A program made the position numbers and the translations under genes. DNA of 64,000 bases from Campylobacter sp. CCUG 57310 (GTDB taxonomy: Bacteria > Campylobacterota > Campylobacteria > Campylobacterales > Campylobacteraceae). Every line of letters begins with the position of its first letter. Position 1 is the first letter of the stretch. This document shows positions 36,080-44,232 of the stretch, piece by piece. The DNA lies in NCBI RefSeq assembly GCF_013201975.1, contig NZ_CP053845.1, positions 558,001 to 622,000 on the forward strand, given 5' to 3'. Below the pieces are notes generated by a model, which worked only from the letters and a program-made list of their open reading frames with translations, was not told where the DNA came from and ran no database searches.

Positions 36080-36768
36080 TTGTCAAGTCTTTTTAGCTGG
36101 TGAGTGGTTAAATTTACGGCAAATGCGATAAAAATCAGCACTAAAGCAAGCGCGATACCCATAGAAAATTCGCCCTTGTTTGTTTCAAGCGATATCGCCG
36201 TGGTTATAGTTCGGGTAAACCACTTGATGTTTCCGCCTATCATCATCGCAACGCCCACTTCAGCCACGATCCTGCCGTAAGCTGTAGCAAAAACCACAAG
36301 AAGCGAGTATCTAAGCTCGTAAAGAACGGCTAGAATGAGCTTAAATTTGCTCAAACGATAGCTCATTAGCGTAAGATAGTGCTTGCGCTCCATATTTTCT
36401 ATAACGCTTGCCGTTAGCGAAACAACAATAGGCATGGCTAGCACAAACTGCCCTAGCATGACGGCTTTTAGCGTAAATAAAAGTCCAAATTCTCCAAACG
36501 GACCGTGTCTTGAGATAAAAGCATAAAGTATAAGTCCGATAGCGACCGTCGGCACTGCTAGAGCCGTATCGCTTAGAAGTCTTAGAAATTTCTTTCCGAA
36601 GAAGTTGTAAAATCCCAAAACAAAGCCGATAGGAAATCCGCAGATGATAGCAAGCATGATCGATATGCTTGATGTGTAAAGTGTCGCCTTAATCGCCGAA
36701 TAAGTCTCTGCATCGCCGTTTAAAAGCAAGCCGAAGGCGGATATTATCCCTTCTAAGATGTAATCCAA
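36076..36768 (-). CDS. tupB: Tungstate ABC importer permease TupB
   Basis: A 230-residue permease with about five or six hydrophobic helices and the ABC coupling motif around 'AYGRIVAEVGVAMMIGGNI' (about 163-181). The usual TupB opening 'AIKATLYTSSISIMLAIICGFPIG' is at about 24-47. It is coupled to tupC and divergent from tupA, the same layout as Cj1538c-Cj1540 in C. jejuni. Confidence 0.93.
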   Translation of the reverse strand: MDYILEGIISAFGLLLNGDAETYSAIKATLYTSSISIMLAIICGFPIGFVLGFYNFFGKKFLRLLSDTALAVPTVAIGLILYAFISRHGPFGEFGLLFTLKAVMLGQFVLAMPIVVSLTASVIENMERKHYLTLMSYRLSKFKLILAVLYELRYSLLVVFATAYGRIVAEVGVAMMIGGNIKWFTRTITTAISLETNKGEFSMGIALALVLIFIAFAVNLTTHQLKRLDK

Positions 36769-36850
36769 AATTAATTTCCCGAATTTGATTTAAATTTATT
36801 TAAAATCTGCTATGATAGCACATCTTTATTAAAATTTTAAAGGGAGAAAA

Positions 36851-37669
36851 ATGAAAAAGTTAATCCTAAGCTCACTTGTTGTGGCTTGCACTGTTTTTGC
36901 CGCTGATAGCGATCTTGTGATGGCTACTACGACAAGTACCGATAATACTGGCTTGCTAGATGCTATCTATCCTGTTTATAAGGCTGAAACAGGAGTGGAT
37001 CTAAAATGGACTGCCGTAGGTACGGGAGCGGCACTTAAGCTTGGCGAGAACTGCGATGCCGACATACTTTTCGTGCATTCGCCAAAGGTTGAAAAAGAAT
37101 TCGTTGAAAAAGGCTTTGGTGTTGAGCGCAAGGCTGTTATGTATAACGACTTCGTTTTAATCGCCGATAAATCAATCGCGCCTAAATTTCAGGGTAAAGA
37201 CATAAAAGGCTCTTTTGAGATGATTAGGGCTGAGGGCATTAAATTTTTCTCACGCGGCGATAAATCAGGCACCGATAATAAAGAAAAAGGCATCTGGAAA
37301 AAAGTTGCAGGCGAAGTTCCTGAAAAAGACGCTTGGTACGCTCAAACAGGCCAAGGCATGCTAGCTACTATAAATGCGGCTGCCGAGCAAAAAGGCGTTA
37401 CATTTACCGATCGCGGCACATATATCAAATACGAAGCGAACATGAAAAACGATCCGTCGCTTGTAATCGTAAATGAAGGCGATGACGATCTTAAAAATTT
37501 CTACTCCGTAATCGCCGTAAATCCTAAACACTGCGCAAAAACCGACGTAGAAAATGCAAATAAATTTATCGAGTGGATAACAGGCGAGAAAGGGCAAAAA
37601 TTCATAGCCGACTTTAAGCTTATGAATAAGCCTTTATTTACTCCTGATGCGACTACTCGCAAAAACTGA
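36851..37669 (+). CDS. tupA: Periplasmic tungstate-binding protein TupA
   Basis: A 272-residue periplasmic binding protein with a signal peptide (about 1-18, ending FAA) and the 'MATTTSTDNTGLL' motif that distinguishes tungstate-specific TupA from ModA. Further conserved segments are 'VGTGAALKLGENCDADILFVHSP' and 'FFSRGDKSGTDNKEKGIWKK'. It delivers tungstate to TupBC. Its own promoter lies in the 82 bp gap opposite tupB, and an AAAGGGAG ribosome site precedes the ATG. Confidence 0.95.
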   Translation: MKKLILSSLVVACTVFAADSDLVMATTTSTDNTGLLDAIYPVYKAETGVDLKWTAVGTGAALKLGENCDADILFVHSPKVEKEFVEKGFGVERKAVMYNDFVLIADKSIAPKFQGKDIKGSFEMIRAEGIKFFSRGDKSGTDNKEKGIWKKVAGEVPEKDAWYAQTGQGMLATINAAAEQKGVTFTDRGTYIKYEANMKNDPSLVIVNEGDDDLKNFYSVIAVNPKHCAKTDVENANKFIEWITGEKGQKFIADFKLMNKPLFTPDATTRKN

Positions 37670-37877
37670 TATCTAACTTCTAGGCCTATTGTATTTAGCG
37701 GTAGGCTTATTTCTTAAAACTTTAATTTTTTTTAAATTTTTACATTTACAAAACTAGTTTTTGTATAGATTTTTATAGTTTTATCTTTATCAAATTAAAA
37801 TCAAGATAAAGTAATTTCAGTCTTAATTTTACAAAAAATGATAAACTTATATAAAATATTTTTTAAAAGGATATAAA

Positions 37878-38069
37878 ATGGAATTTGAACGAGCAACTAT
37901 TTCCATTCTAACAGGCATGATAGGAGGTTTTGCTGCAAATCTTTTTAATGATGAACTTAATCTTGCAAGCATTCTCATGATTGGTGTATGTGGAATGATT
38001 GTCTTTCATCTAGTAAAAAAAATAGAAGAAAAAATAAATCATAGTTGTAGATATATTACTTGCAAATAA
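37878..38069 (+). CDS. Small two-helix membrane protein, unknown
   Basis: A 63-residue protein with AAAAGGAT before its ATG. Two hydrophobic segments (about 6-23 'RATISILTGMIGGFAANL' and about 30-48 'ASILMIGVCGMIVFHLV') are followed by a charged and Cys-containing tail. No family recognised; a holin-like or toxin-like small protein is possible but unsupported. Good start and open frame, yet its AT content and the degenerate DNA after it suggest a recently arrived or decaying locus. Confidence 0.45.
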   Translation: MEFERATISILTGMIGGFAANLFNDELNLASILMIGVCGMIVFHLVKKIEEKINHSCRYITCK

Positions 38070-38461
38070 CGGCAAAAAAATAAATTAAAAGCGATAGAAA
38101 CTATAAAGAACTAGAGAAAGCAAGATCATATCCTAAGATAACCGTATGAGGCCGACTTGTTGGCAGTTACTCCAAGTCTTATAAAAGATTACAATATTGT
38201 ATTTAAGATTCCTAAATATAATAATGAGAATTTAAGAGATAAAAAAGAGTATTTGGCTGATAAATACACAGGCTATGATTTTTGCTGCCAAATATAACGT
38301 TAAATGATAAAATCAAACTAAAGTACTACAAGACAGTAAAAGCTATGGCTATCTTGACTTTTTAAAATATGGAGAGTTATATTCTTTACTATCTTACTCT
38401 TACTACTATTAATTAAAATTTTTGCTAAAATCAACTAAAATTTTTAGGAAATTCACCCGCT
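38070..38461 (+). pseudogene. Degenerate stretch with an orphan reading-frame fragment
   Basis: 392 bp without an intact gene. On the plus strand about 38144-38298 stays open and encodes a protein-like fragment beginning 'YEADLLAVTPSLIKDYN' with 'YLADKYTGYDF' near its end, then stops. No ATG or ribosome site precedes it. I interpret it as the remnant of a lost gene of unknown family, possibly once linked to the small protein upstream. It could also be chance. Confidence 0.35.
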
Positions 38462-39079
38462 ATGCAGACAATATCTGAAATTTACACCGCCAAAAGCGAG
38501 ATCAAAAAATCTACATTTTTAAGCTATCTTGTACCGCTTAACGAGTTTAAAGCAGTGCATGAGCGCCTTAAAACTGAGCATCCAAAGGCGGTGCATATAG
38601 TCTGGGCTTACCGCGAACTAAATAAATATGGTCAAATCGTAGAAAATCAAAGCGATGACGGCGAGCCAAAAGGCACAAGCGGAGCTCCGAGCTTAAATGC
38701 TCTAAGGGGAGCGAATTTGATAAATGCAGGCGTGTTTATAGTGCGCTATTTTGGCGGGATCAAGCTTGGCACGGGCGGGCTTGTAAGAGCTTATAGCTCG
38801 GCCGTAAATTTAGCGATAAATGAAGCGGAACTTAAAAAATTTGAGTTTAAAGACGAGTGTAAATTTTATACTCCTTTTGCTTTGATGTCTCGCTTTGAGC
38901 ATTTTTTTAACTCTCAAAATTTAAACGAATTCGAGCGTGAATTTAACAGTATCGGTGCGATATGGACGGCTAAATTTAACGAAGAAGAGATGAGTAAATT
39001 TTATGAATTTGCAAATGTTTTTGAGATTGAGGAGTTTAAATTTCTAGCCTTGCCGATAACGGCTAGAAATTTATTATAA
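38462..39079 (+). CDS. IMPACT/YigZ-family protein
   Basis: A 205-residue cytoplasmic protein of the IMPACT/YigZ (UPF0029) family. The conserved block 'DDGEPKGTSGAPSLNAL' (about 65-81) and 'GVFIVRYFGGIKLGTGGLVRAYSSAV' (about 90-115) is intact, followed by a short ferredoxin-like C-terminal domain. Related proteins affect translation regulation in eukaryotes; the bacterial role is unclear. The ATG at 38462 gives the standard N-terminus. Confidence 0.9.
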   Translation: MQTISEIYTAKSEIKKSTFLSYLVPLNEFKAVHERLKTEHPKAVHIVWAYRELNKYGQIVENQSDDGEPKGTSGAPSLNALRGANLINAGVFIVRYFGGIKLGTGGLVRAYSSAVNLAINEAELKKFEFKDECKFYTPFALMSRFEHFFNSQNLNEFEREFNSIGAIWTAKFNEEEMSKFYEFANVFEIEEFKFLALPITARNLL

Positions 39080-39092
39080 TGCAAAACTCTAA

Positions 39093-40076
39093 TTATCTTA
39101 TATGAGCTTCTACGCGTCTATTTTTGTATCTATTTTCTTTTGTGTTGTTTTTGAATTTCGGCCTATCGCTTCCGTATCCTGTTGAGCTTAATTTGTTTTC
39201 GTTTACACCCAGCTTAATCAGTTCATGTTTGACGGCATCGGCTCGTTTTTTGGAAAGTATTTTATTGCGTTTTTTATTTCCGGTATTATCCGTATGACCT
39301 TGGATATCTGCACTTTTTTCTGTTTGTATTAAGTAAGTTGCAAATTCCTTAATTTTATCTTTAAATTCATCTTTAATCTCATATTTTGCATTGTCAAAAT
39401 TTATATCGAAATTATATACTTTATCGTTCCAGCTATGTTTTGATATGTTAAGCCTTGAGACGATAGAATTTAGAGAAGAAGAAAGATCTTCAATATCTCT
39501 TGCATCGATGTATACTCCGTTGCCTAATGTTAAATTTTTAAGCTCATTTCTAGTCTTTAAATTTACTTTGTAGCCTATAACAAAAGAGTTTATTGCTAAA
39601 TTTGAGTTGTCTCTTGCAAGTTTATCGATTTGTACTCTTGTGTTTTTGCTGTTGCAAGTATCATGACTAGAGCCGATAATGATAAGATTTACTTGTGTTT
39701 GTGAGTTTTTGGCTAACGAATTTGCTTTTGAGATGGCTTTTGAAAGCGCTGATTTGCCGCCAAAATTTATATTTTCTGTTGAGGCTATAAATTTTTGCAT
39801 ATCGGCAGTAGGATAAATTTGTACATCCGCTTTACAAGAGCCGCTAAAATTTACAAGACTTAAATTTGTTTTATTGCCATCTGTTTTTAATACGATATCT
39901 TTTAAACTTTGCATATAAGCATCTGTTTGATTTATGGCACTTGATGTATCCAATACAAATATCGTAAGCGGTTTTTTATTTTCTATGGTTTCATTTTGGA
40001 CCATTGATTTATTTGTGCAAGCGCTCAAAACTAGTGCGATAGCAAAAATAAGTGTAAGATTTAGAAATTTATTCAT
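39093..40076 (-). CDS. Lipoprotein with vWA-like and OmpA-like domains
   Basis: A 327-residue lipoprotein with lipobox 'LSAC' (Cys at about 20). Residues about 35-215 form a vWA-like domain starting 'LTIFVLDTSSAIN', in which the MIDAS 'DxSxS' reads DTSSA, so the last Ser is missing. Residues about 225-327 are an OmpA C-terminal peptidoglycan-binding domain ('DIQGHTDNTGNKKRNKILSK', then 'LSSTGYGSDRP'). It probably bridges outer membrane and cell wall. The combination of both domains in one lipoprotein is uncommon among the OmpA proteins I know from this genus. Confidence 0.8.
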   Translation of the reverse strand: MNKFLNLTLIFAIALVLSACTNKSMVQNETIENKKPLTIFVLDTSSAINQTDAYMQSLKDIVLKTDGNKTNLSLVNFSGSCKADVQIYPTADMQKFIASTENINFGGKSALSKAISKANSLAKNSQTQVNLIIIGSSHDTCNSKNTRVQIDKLARDNSNLAINSFVIGYKVNLKTRNELKNLTLGNGVYIDARDIEDLSSSLNSIVSRLNISKHSWNDKVYNFDINFDNAKYEIKDEFKDKIKEFATYLIQTEKSADIQGHTDNTGNKKRNKILSKKRADAVKHELIKLGVNENKLSSTGYGSDRPKFKNNTKENRYKNRRVEAHIR

Positions 40077-40198
40077 TAAAGCTCCTGTTGTTTGAATTTT
40101 TGGTAATTATACAATGTTTTAAATTTATGACAAATTTAACACTAGCTTTACAAATCTAATATATCATTTCAAAATAAAATTAGAAATGAGGAGAGAAA

Positions 40199-41275
40199 AT
40201 GATTAAAAAAATCGTTGCGGCTTTGATTGTCGCAGCCGTATCAACATGGGCAAAAGGAGCCGAAATGGGAAATAAAACTATAGTTTTAGCGGGAGGGTGC
40301 TTCTGGGGGACGGAGGCTTATCTTAAGCAGCTCCCAGGAGTCAAAGATACGTATGTCGCTTATGCAAATTCAAAAGTGCCAAATCCAAGCTATCAGCAAG
40401 TAAGCTACGGCAACACAAATGCAGCCGAAGCCGTATATGTCGAGTATGATGAGTATGTTATCGATTTGCCGCATTTGCTTAAGTATTTTTTCTATACGAT
40501 TGATCCGACTAGCTTAAATAAGCAGGGAAATGATCGCGGAACTCAGTACAGAACGGGAATTTACTTTACCGATCCAAAGGATGAGGCTGAAATTTTAGCT
40601 TTTATAAAAGAAAAGCAAAAAGAGTATAGCAAACCTATAGTTGTCGAGGTTATGGCGCTACAAAACATCAGCAAAGCAGAGGAGTATCATCAAGACTACC
40701 TAACTAAAAATCCAAACGGATACTGCCACGTGACATTTGAGAGCTTACCTCCAAAAGACGCGGTGCTAAGCAGTAAAAAGAAAGAAGCGAAAATGGATAT
40801 GGATAAGCTAAAAAGTTATCAAAATAAAAACGATGCACAGCTTAAAAGCGAGCTTAGCGATCTGTCTTACGACGTAGTTAAAAACTCGGCTACAGAAAGG
40901 CCTTTTACGAGCGAACTAAATGATGAAAAAAGGGAAGGGATATTTGTAGATATAACTAACGGACAGCCGCTATTTTCATCTTATGATAAATTCAATTCAG
41001 GTTCGGGCTGGCCAAGCTTTACCAAGCCGATAGACGGCTCTTTGCTTGGCGAAGTGGCTGATAATAGCTACGGCATGCGAAGGGTTGAAGTGCGCACCAG
41101 TCTTTCTGATTCGCACCTTGGGCATGTTTTTGACGACGGTCCAAGAGATAAGGGTGGTCTAAGATACTGCATCAACGGCGCTGCACTTAAATTTATCCCA
41201 AAAGAGGATATGGAAAAAGAGGGCTATGGCTACTTGATACCGTATCTTAACGAGCAAGCTAAGGCTGCAAAATAG
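40199..41275 (+). CDS. msrAB: Exported peptide methionine sulfoxide reductase MsrAB fusion
   Basis: A 358-residue bifunctional enzyme repairing methionine sulfoxides of both epimers. The signal peptide (about 1-19) suggests a periplasmic form. The MsrA domain carries catalytic Cys in 'AGGCFWGTEAYL' (about 32-43) and 'NDRGTQYRTGIYF' (about 109-121). The MsrB domain (about 205-350) has 'SGSGWPSFTKP' and catalytic Cys in 'RYCINGAAL' near 326. The MsrB zinc CxxC pairs are absent. It stands beside the OsmC-like gene, suggesting an oxidant-defence pair. Strong AGGAG site. Confidence 0.95.
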   Translation: MIKKIVAALIVAAVSTWAKGAEMGNKTIVLAGGCFWGTEAYLKQLPGVKDTYVAYANSKVPNPSYQQVSYGNTNAAEAVYVEYDEYVIDLPHLLKYFFYTIDPTSLNKQGNDRGTQYRTGIYFTDPKDEAEILAFIKEKQKEYSKPIVVEVMALQNISKAEEYHQDYLTKNPNGYCHVTFESLPPKDAVLSSKKKEAKMDMDKLKSYQNKNDAQLKSELSDLSYDVVKNSATERPFTSELNDEKREGIFVDITNGQPLFSSYDKFNSGSGWPSFTKPIDGSLLGEVADNSYGMRRVEVRTSLSDSHLGHVFDDGPRDKGGLRYCINGAALKFIPKEDMEKEGYGYLIPYLNEQAKAAK

Positions 41276-41369
41276 GGCGAGTGAAATTTGAGCTCATTTA
41301 GATCTGTTTATCGTGGATTTAAAATTTTTGCATTACAATTGCGAAACAATTTAATTTAAAGGATAAACA

Positions 41370-41897
41370 ATGGAAGTTTGCACAACCTCTTGAACAAGAC
41401 TTGACCCGATAGATAAAGCAGGTCTTGAAGCCTTAAAAAAGGCTGGTATAGAAAATCCTGATGTGATAAAAACCATAAAATGTCGCACGGTAGCAAAGGG
41501 TAAATTTCGCCACGAAAACTATATCCGCAATCTACCGCCTTATATCGTAGATGAGCCGCCTACGCTTCTTGGTGAGGACACCGCACTAAATCCGAGCGAA
41601 GCCGTTCTTGCCGCGCTTGGAAGCTGCGTAGCCGTAGGAATTCATGCAAATGCTGTAGATCAAGATATAGTGATAGCAAATCTTGAGGTTTTGGTTGAGG
41701 GCGATCTAAACATCACTGCCGTTTGGGGTACGGGCGATCTTAGCGATAAACCGCTTGGAATGACCGACGTAAGGCTGAAAATAAATCTTAGCACAAACAA
41801 AGACGAAGCTACAAACAAAGCTTTAATAGATAAGGCGATTAAATACTCGCCTGTGGTAAATACGCTTTTGCGTAATGTAAATGTTAAAGTTGATTAA
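41370..41897 (+). CDS. OsmC-like protein with in-frame TGA, candidate selenoprotein
   Basis: OsmC-fold proteins reduce organic hydroperoxides with cysteine thiols. Conventional prediction would start this one at GTG 41463. However, an ATG at 41370 with an AAAGGA site 8 nt before it opens the same frame and reads MEVCTTS, TGA (41391-41393), TRLDPIDKAGLEALKKAG and on into the OsmC domain without another stop. Reading TGA as selenocysteine gives 175 residues with C4 and U8. Downstream, 'NPSEAVLAALGSCVAVGIHAN' (about 93-113 of the long form) carries the OsmC cysteine. A SECIS-like hairpin lies just after the TGA. Sec-containing OsmC-like proteins have been reported in selenoproteome surveys, as far as I recall; the position here needs comparison. 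Alternatives are a nonsense mutation with restart at GTG, or a sequencing error. Confidence 0.75.
41415..41434 (+). promoter_or_regulatory. SECIS-like stem-loop after the in-frame TGA
   Basis: AAAGC (41415-41419) and GCCTT (41430-41434) pair with one A-C mismatch around the loop AGGTCTTGAA. The loop begins 27 nt after the TGA. The octamer GCAGGTCT is the same as in the apical part of the E. coli fdhF SECIS element, whose loop G and U contact SelB. The stem is short, and competing pairings exist (CAAGAC 41395 with GTCTTG 41422; AGCCTT 41429 with AAGGCT 41439). Confidence 0.5.
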
Positions 41898-41905
41898 AAA
41901 ATAGC

Positions 41906-41928
41906 GCTTTGGGTAAGACCCCCAAAGC
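41906..41928. terminator. Bidirectional hairpin between convergent genes
   Basis: GCTTTGGG and CCCAAAGC form an 8 bp stem between the OsmC-like and phosphatase genes. The minus strand continues CGCTATTTTTT, a good T run; the plus side has only CTTTG. Confidence 0.7.
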
Positions 41929-41968
41929 CTTTGTGCTTAAATTTCTTTTTGGCTAGGTAAAATTTAGC

Positions 41969-42418
41969 CTAAAATTTTAAAGTAGATAAAAATCCCTCAA
42001 GTCCCATTTTGATATCTTTAAATGTGGTTTCAAAATCCTCTGTGTACCAAGGATCGGCGACATCATCGCTAGAGCCTGCAAACGAAAGCAGCTTTGCAAC
42101 TTTTTCGCTTTTATACCCTGCGATACGCTCGATATTTCTGATGTTTGCCGTGTCCATTGCGATTATGTGGTCGTAGTAGTCTATATCGCTCTTTTTCATC
42201 TGAACGGCTCTGTGTGATACTACCGCTACGCCTTTTTCTTTTAATTTAGATTGTGTGCCGTGATGAACGGGATTGCCTATCTCTTCGCTGCTTGTGCCTG
42301 CCGAAGCTATTTCAAATTTGCTCGCTAAACCGAGCTTCGTAACTATGTGCGTAAATAAAGACTCCGCCATCGTGCTTCTGCAGATGTTTCCGTGACATAC
42401 GAACAAAACCTTTATCAT
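41969..42418 (-). CDS. Low-molecular-weight protein tyrosine phosphatase
   Basis: A 149-residue enzyme with the P-loop 'VCHGNICRST' (Cys and Arg of CX5R, about residues 7-16) and general acid Asp in 'VADPWYTEDF' near 119. I start at 42418 (MIKVLFVCHG), the family's normal N-terminus; the frame can be extended 14 residues further into the ABC-F gene but without homology. It begins 4 nt after the ABC-F stop, so they are probably cotranscribed. Substrates may be tyrosine kinases of surface polysaccharide synthesis or low-molecular metabolites. Confidence 0.93.
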   Translation of the reverse strand: MIKVLFVCHGNICRSTMAESLFTHIVTKLGLASKFEIASAGTSSEEIGNPVHHGTQSKLKEKGVAVVSHRAVQMKKSDIDYYDHIIAMDTANIRNIERIAGYKSEKVAKLLSFAGSSDDVADPWYTEDFETTFKDIKMGLEGFLSTLKF

Positions 42419-42422
42419 GTAC

Positions 42423-44009
42423 TTAAACTCCAGCCTCAAGCTGCTGCATATACTCTTCAAATGTGCCTTTAAAATCCACTATCTCGCCATCTCCTTTAAG
42501 GTGGATAATGCGGTTTGCAAACGCATCAATGAGCTCCCTATCGTGGCTTATGCAGATTACGTTGCCGTTAAATTTATAAAGAGCCTCGCCAAGAGCGATG
42601 ATAGCCTCAAGGTCAAGGTGGTTGTTTGGTTCATCCAAGATCAGCAAATTTCCGCGGTCAAGCATGATCTTACTAAGCATTAGGCGGTGCTTTTCGCCTC
42701 CGCTTAACGAGCTTACTGATTTTTCTTGCTCGGCACCGCTAAAGAGCATTCTGCCAAGGCACTTTCTGATCTCATCTAGGTCTTTGTTTTTCTCATCTTG
42801 TAGCCACTCGTATAGCTTAAGTTCGCCTGAAATTTTATTTGTCGTATCTTGCGCGAAGTAGCTTGGCTCGATGGTTGCGCCTATGTGGATATCGCCGCTA
42901 TCGGGCTTAACCTCTCCTATGATGATTTTAGCTAGGGTGCTTTTGCCTACGCCGTTTGCGCCGATGATGGCTACTTTGTCGTTCTTTTCGAGCTTGAAGC
43001 TAAAATTTTCAAAAAGCGTTTTGTCAAATTTCTTGCTTATATTGCGAACTTCTAAAATTTCGTTTCCGATATCGCGCTTGGTGCGAAAGAGTATGCTCGG
43101 ATCGCGTCTGCTTGAGACTTTTATCTCTTCGATATCAAGCTTGCTTAACTGCTTTTGACGGCTTGTAGCTTGGCGCGCTTTACTTGCGTTTGCGCTAAAT
43201 CTAGCGATAAATTTCTCAAGCTCCTCTTTTTCTTTAAGTTTCTTATCGCGCTCCATCTCATGCTGCTTTGCAACGAGAGTTGAGGCGATATACCAGTCGT
43301 CGTAGTTGCCTGTAAATTCTCGAATTTTCTTAAAATCCACATCCAAGATATGTGTGCAGACAGCGTTGATAAAGTGGCGGTCGTGGCTGATTACAACCAT
43401 CGTACCTTCATGGCGGTTTAGTTCGTTTTCAAGCCACTTGATACTTTCGATATCAAGGTTGTTGGTCGGCTCGTCTAAAAATAAAATATCAGGCTTTGGA
43501 AAGAGCACTTGAGCTAAAAGTACCTTAAATTTGTCCGAATTTTCAACTTCGCTCATAAGCTTATCAAAGTCGCTAAAACCAAGCGAGCTTAGGATTTTTT
43601 CTATCCTTGTTTCATACTCGTAGCTTGGATCTTCTTCAGCCGTTATCATCTCCAAAACGCCCAAACGCTCGTTTATCTCGTCGGTAAATTCCTTGCTCAT
43701 GTAAAGCTTTTCTTTCTCTTTAACCGCGTCATAAAGGCGCTTGTTGCCGTATAAAACGGCGTCTTTAATGGTGAAATTTTCAAACGCGAACTGATCTTGC
43801 CCGAGCGTGCCTACTCTAAGTCCGTTTTCTATGACGATATCGCCTGAATTTGCTTCAAGCTCGCCTGATAAAATTTTTAAGAACGTTGATTTGCCCGCGC
43901 CATTTGCGCCGATGAGCCCGTATCTATTTTGGCGATTTAGCTTTAAATTTACATCTTCAAATAGAAGTTGCGCATTAAATCTCATAACTAAATTTTTAAT
44001 CTCAACCAT
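42423..44009 (-). CDS. ABC-F family ATPase, YbiT-like
   Basis: A 528-residue soluble protein with two ABC domains and no membrane segments, the ABC-F pattern of ribosome-associated translation factors. NBD1 Walker A 'GANGAGKSTFLK' is near 36 and NBD2 'GANGVGKSTLAK' near 345. Walker B/switch segments 'ILFLDEPTNNLD' and 'LLILDEPNNHLD' are present, with the linker of charged residues around 235-290. The NBD1 signature reads 'SEVENSDKFKVLLAQVLF', lacking the usual SGG, a known trait of the YbiT branch. NBD2 keeps 'LSGGEKHRLML'. A ribosomal role is known for the family, not shown here. Confidence 0.9.
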   Translation of the reverse strand: MVEIKNLVMRFNAQLLFEDVNLKLNRQNRYGLIGANGAGKSTFLKILSGELEANSGDIVIENGLRVGTLGQDQFAFENFTIKDAVLYGNKRLYDAVKEKEKLYMSKEFTDEINERLGVLEMITAEEDPSYEYETRIEKILSSLGFSDFDKLMSEVENSDKFKVLLAQVLFPKPDILFLDEPTNNLDIESIKWLENELNRHEGTMVVISHDRHFINAVCTHILDVDFKKIREFTGNYDDWYIASTLVAKQHEMERDKKLKEKEELEKFIARFSANASKARQATSRQKQLSKLDIEEIKVSSRRDPSILFRTKRDIGNEILEVRNISKKFDKTLFENFSFKLEKNDKVAIIGANGVGKSTLAKIIIGEVKPDSGDIHIGATIEPSYFAQDTTNKISGELKLYEWLQDEKNKDLDEIRKCLGRMLFSGAEQEKSVSSLSGGEKHRLMLSKIMLDRGNLLILDEPNNHLDLEAIIALGEALYKFNGNVICISHDRELIDAFANRIIHLKGDGEIVDFKGTFEEYMQQLEAGV

Positions 44010-44232
44010 AAATTTACCTCTGAATTTCGTTATTTTTAATAATCTAATTATCTTGCCAAAAAGTTGTTTAAAATTCGTATAAACTAAATTTGTATAGTTA
44101 TAAAAATTTATTAATAATATTTATTATTAATTATTTTATTTTTAAGTTTTATTAATTTTATTTAATATTATGATACAATTGCGTTTTTATAGCTCTTTGA
44201 GACAAATGAGTGTATTTAGGTTGATTTAAGAT

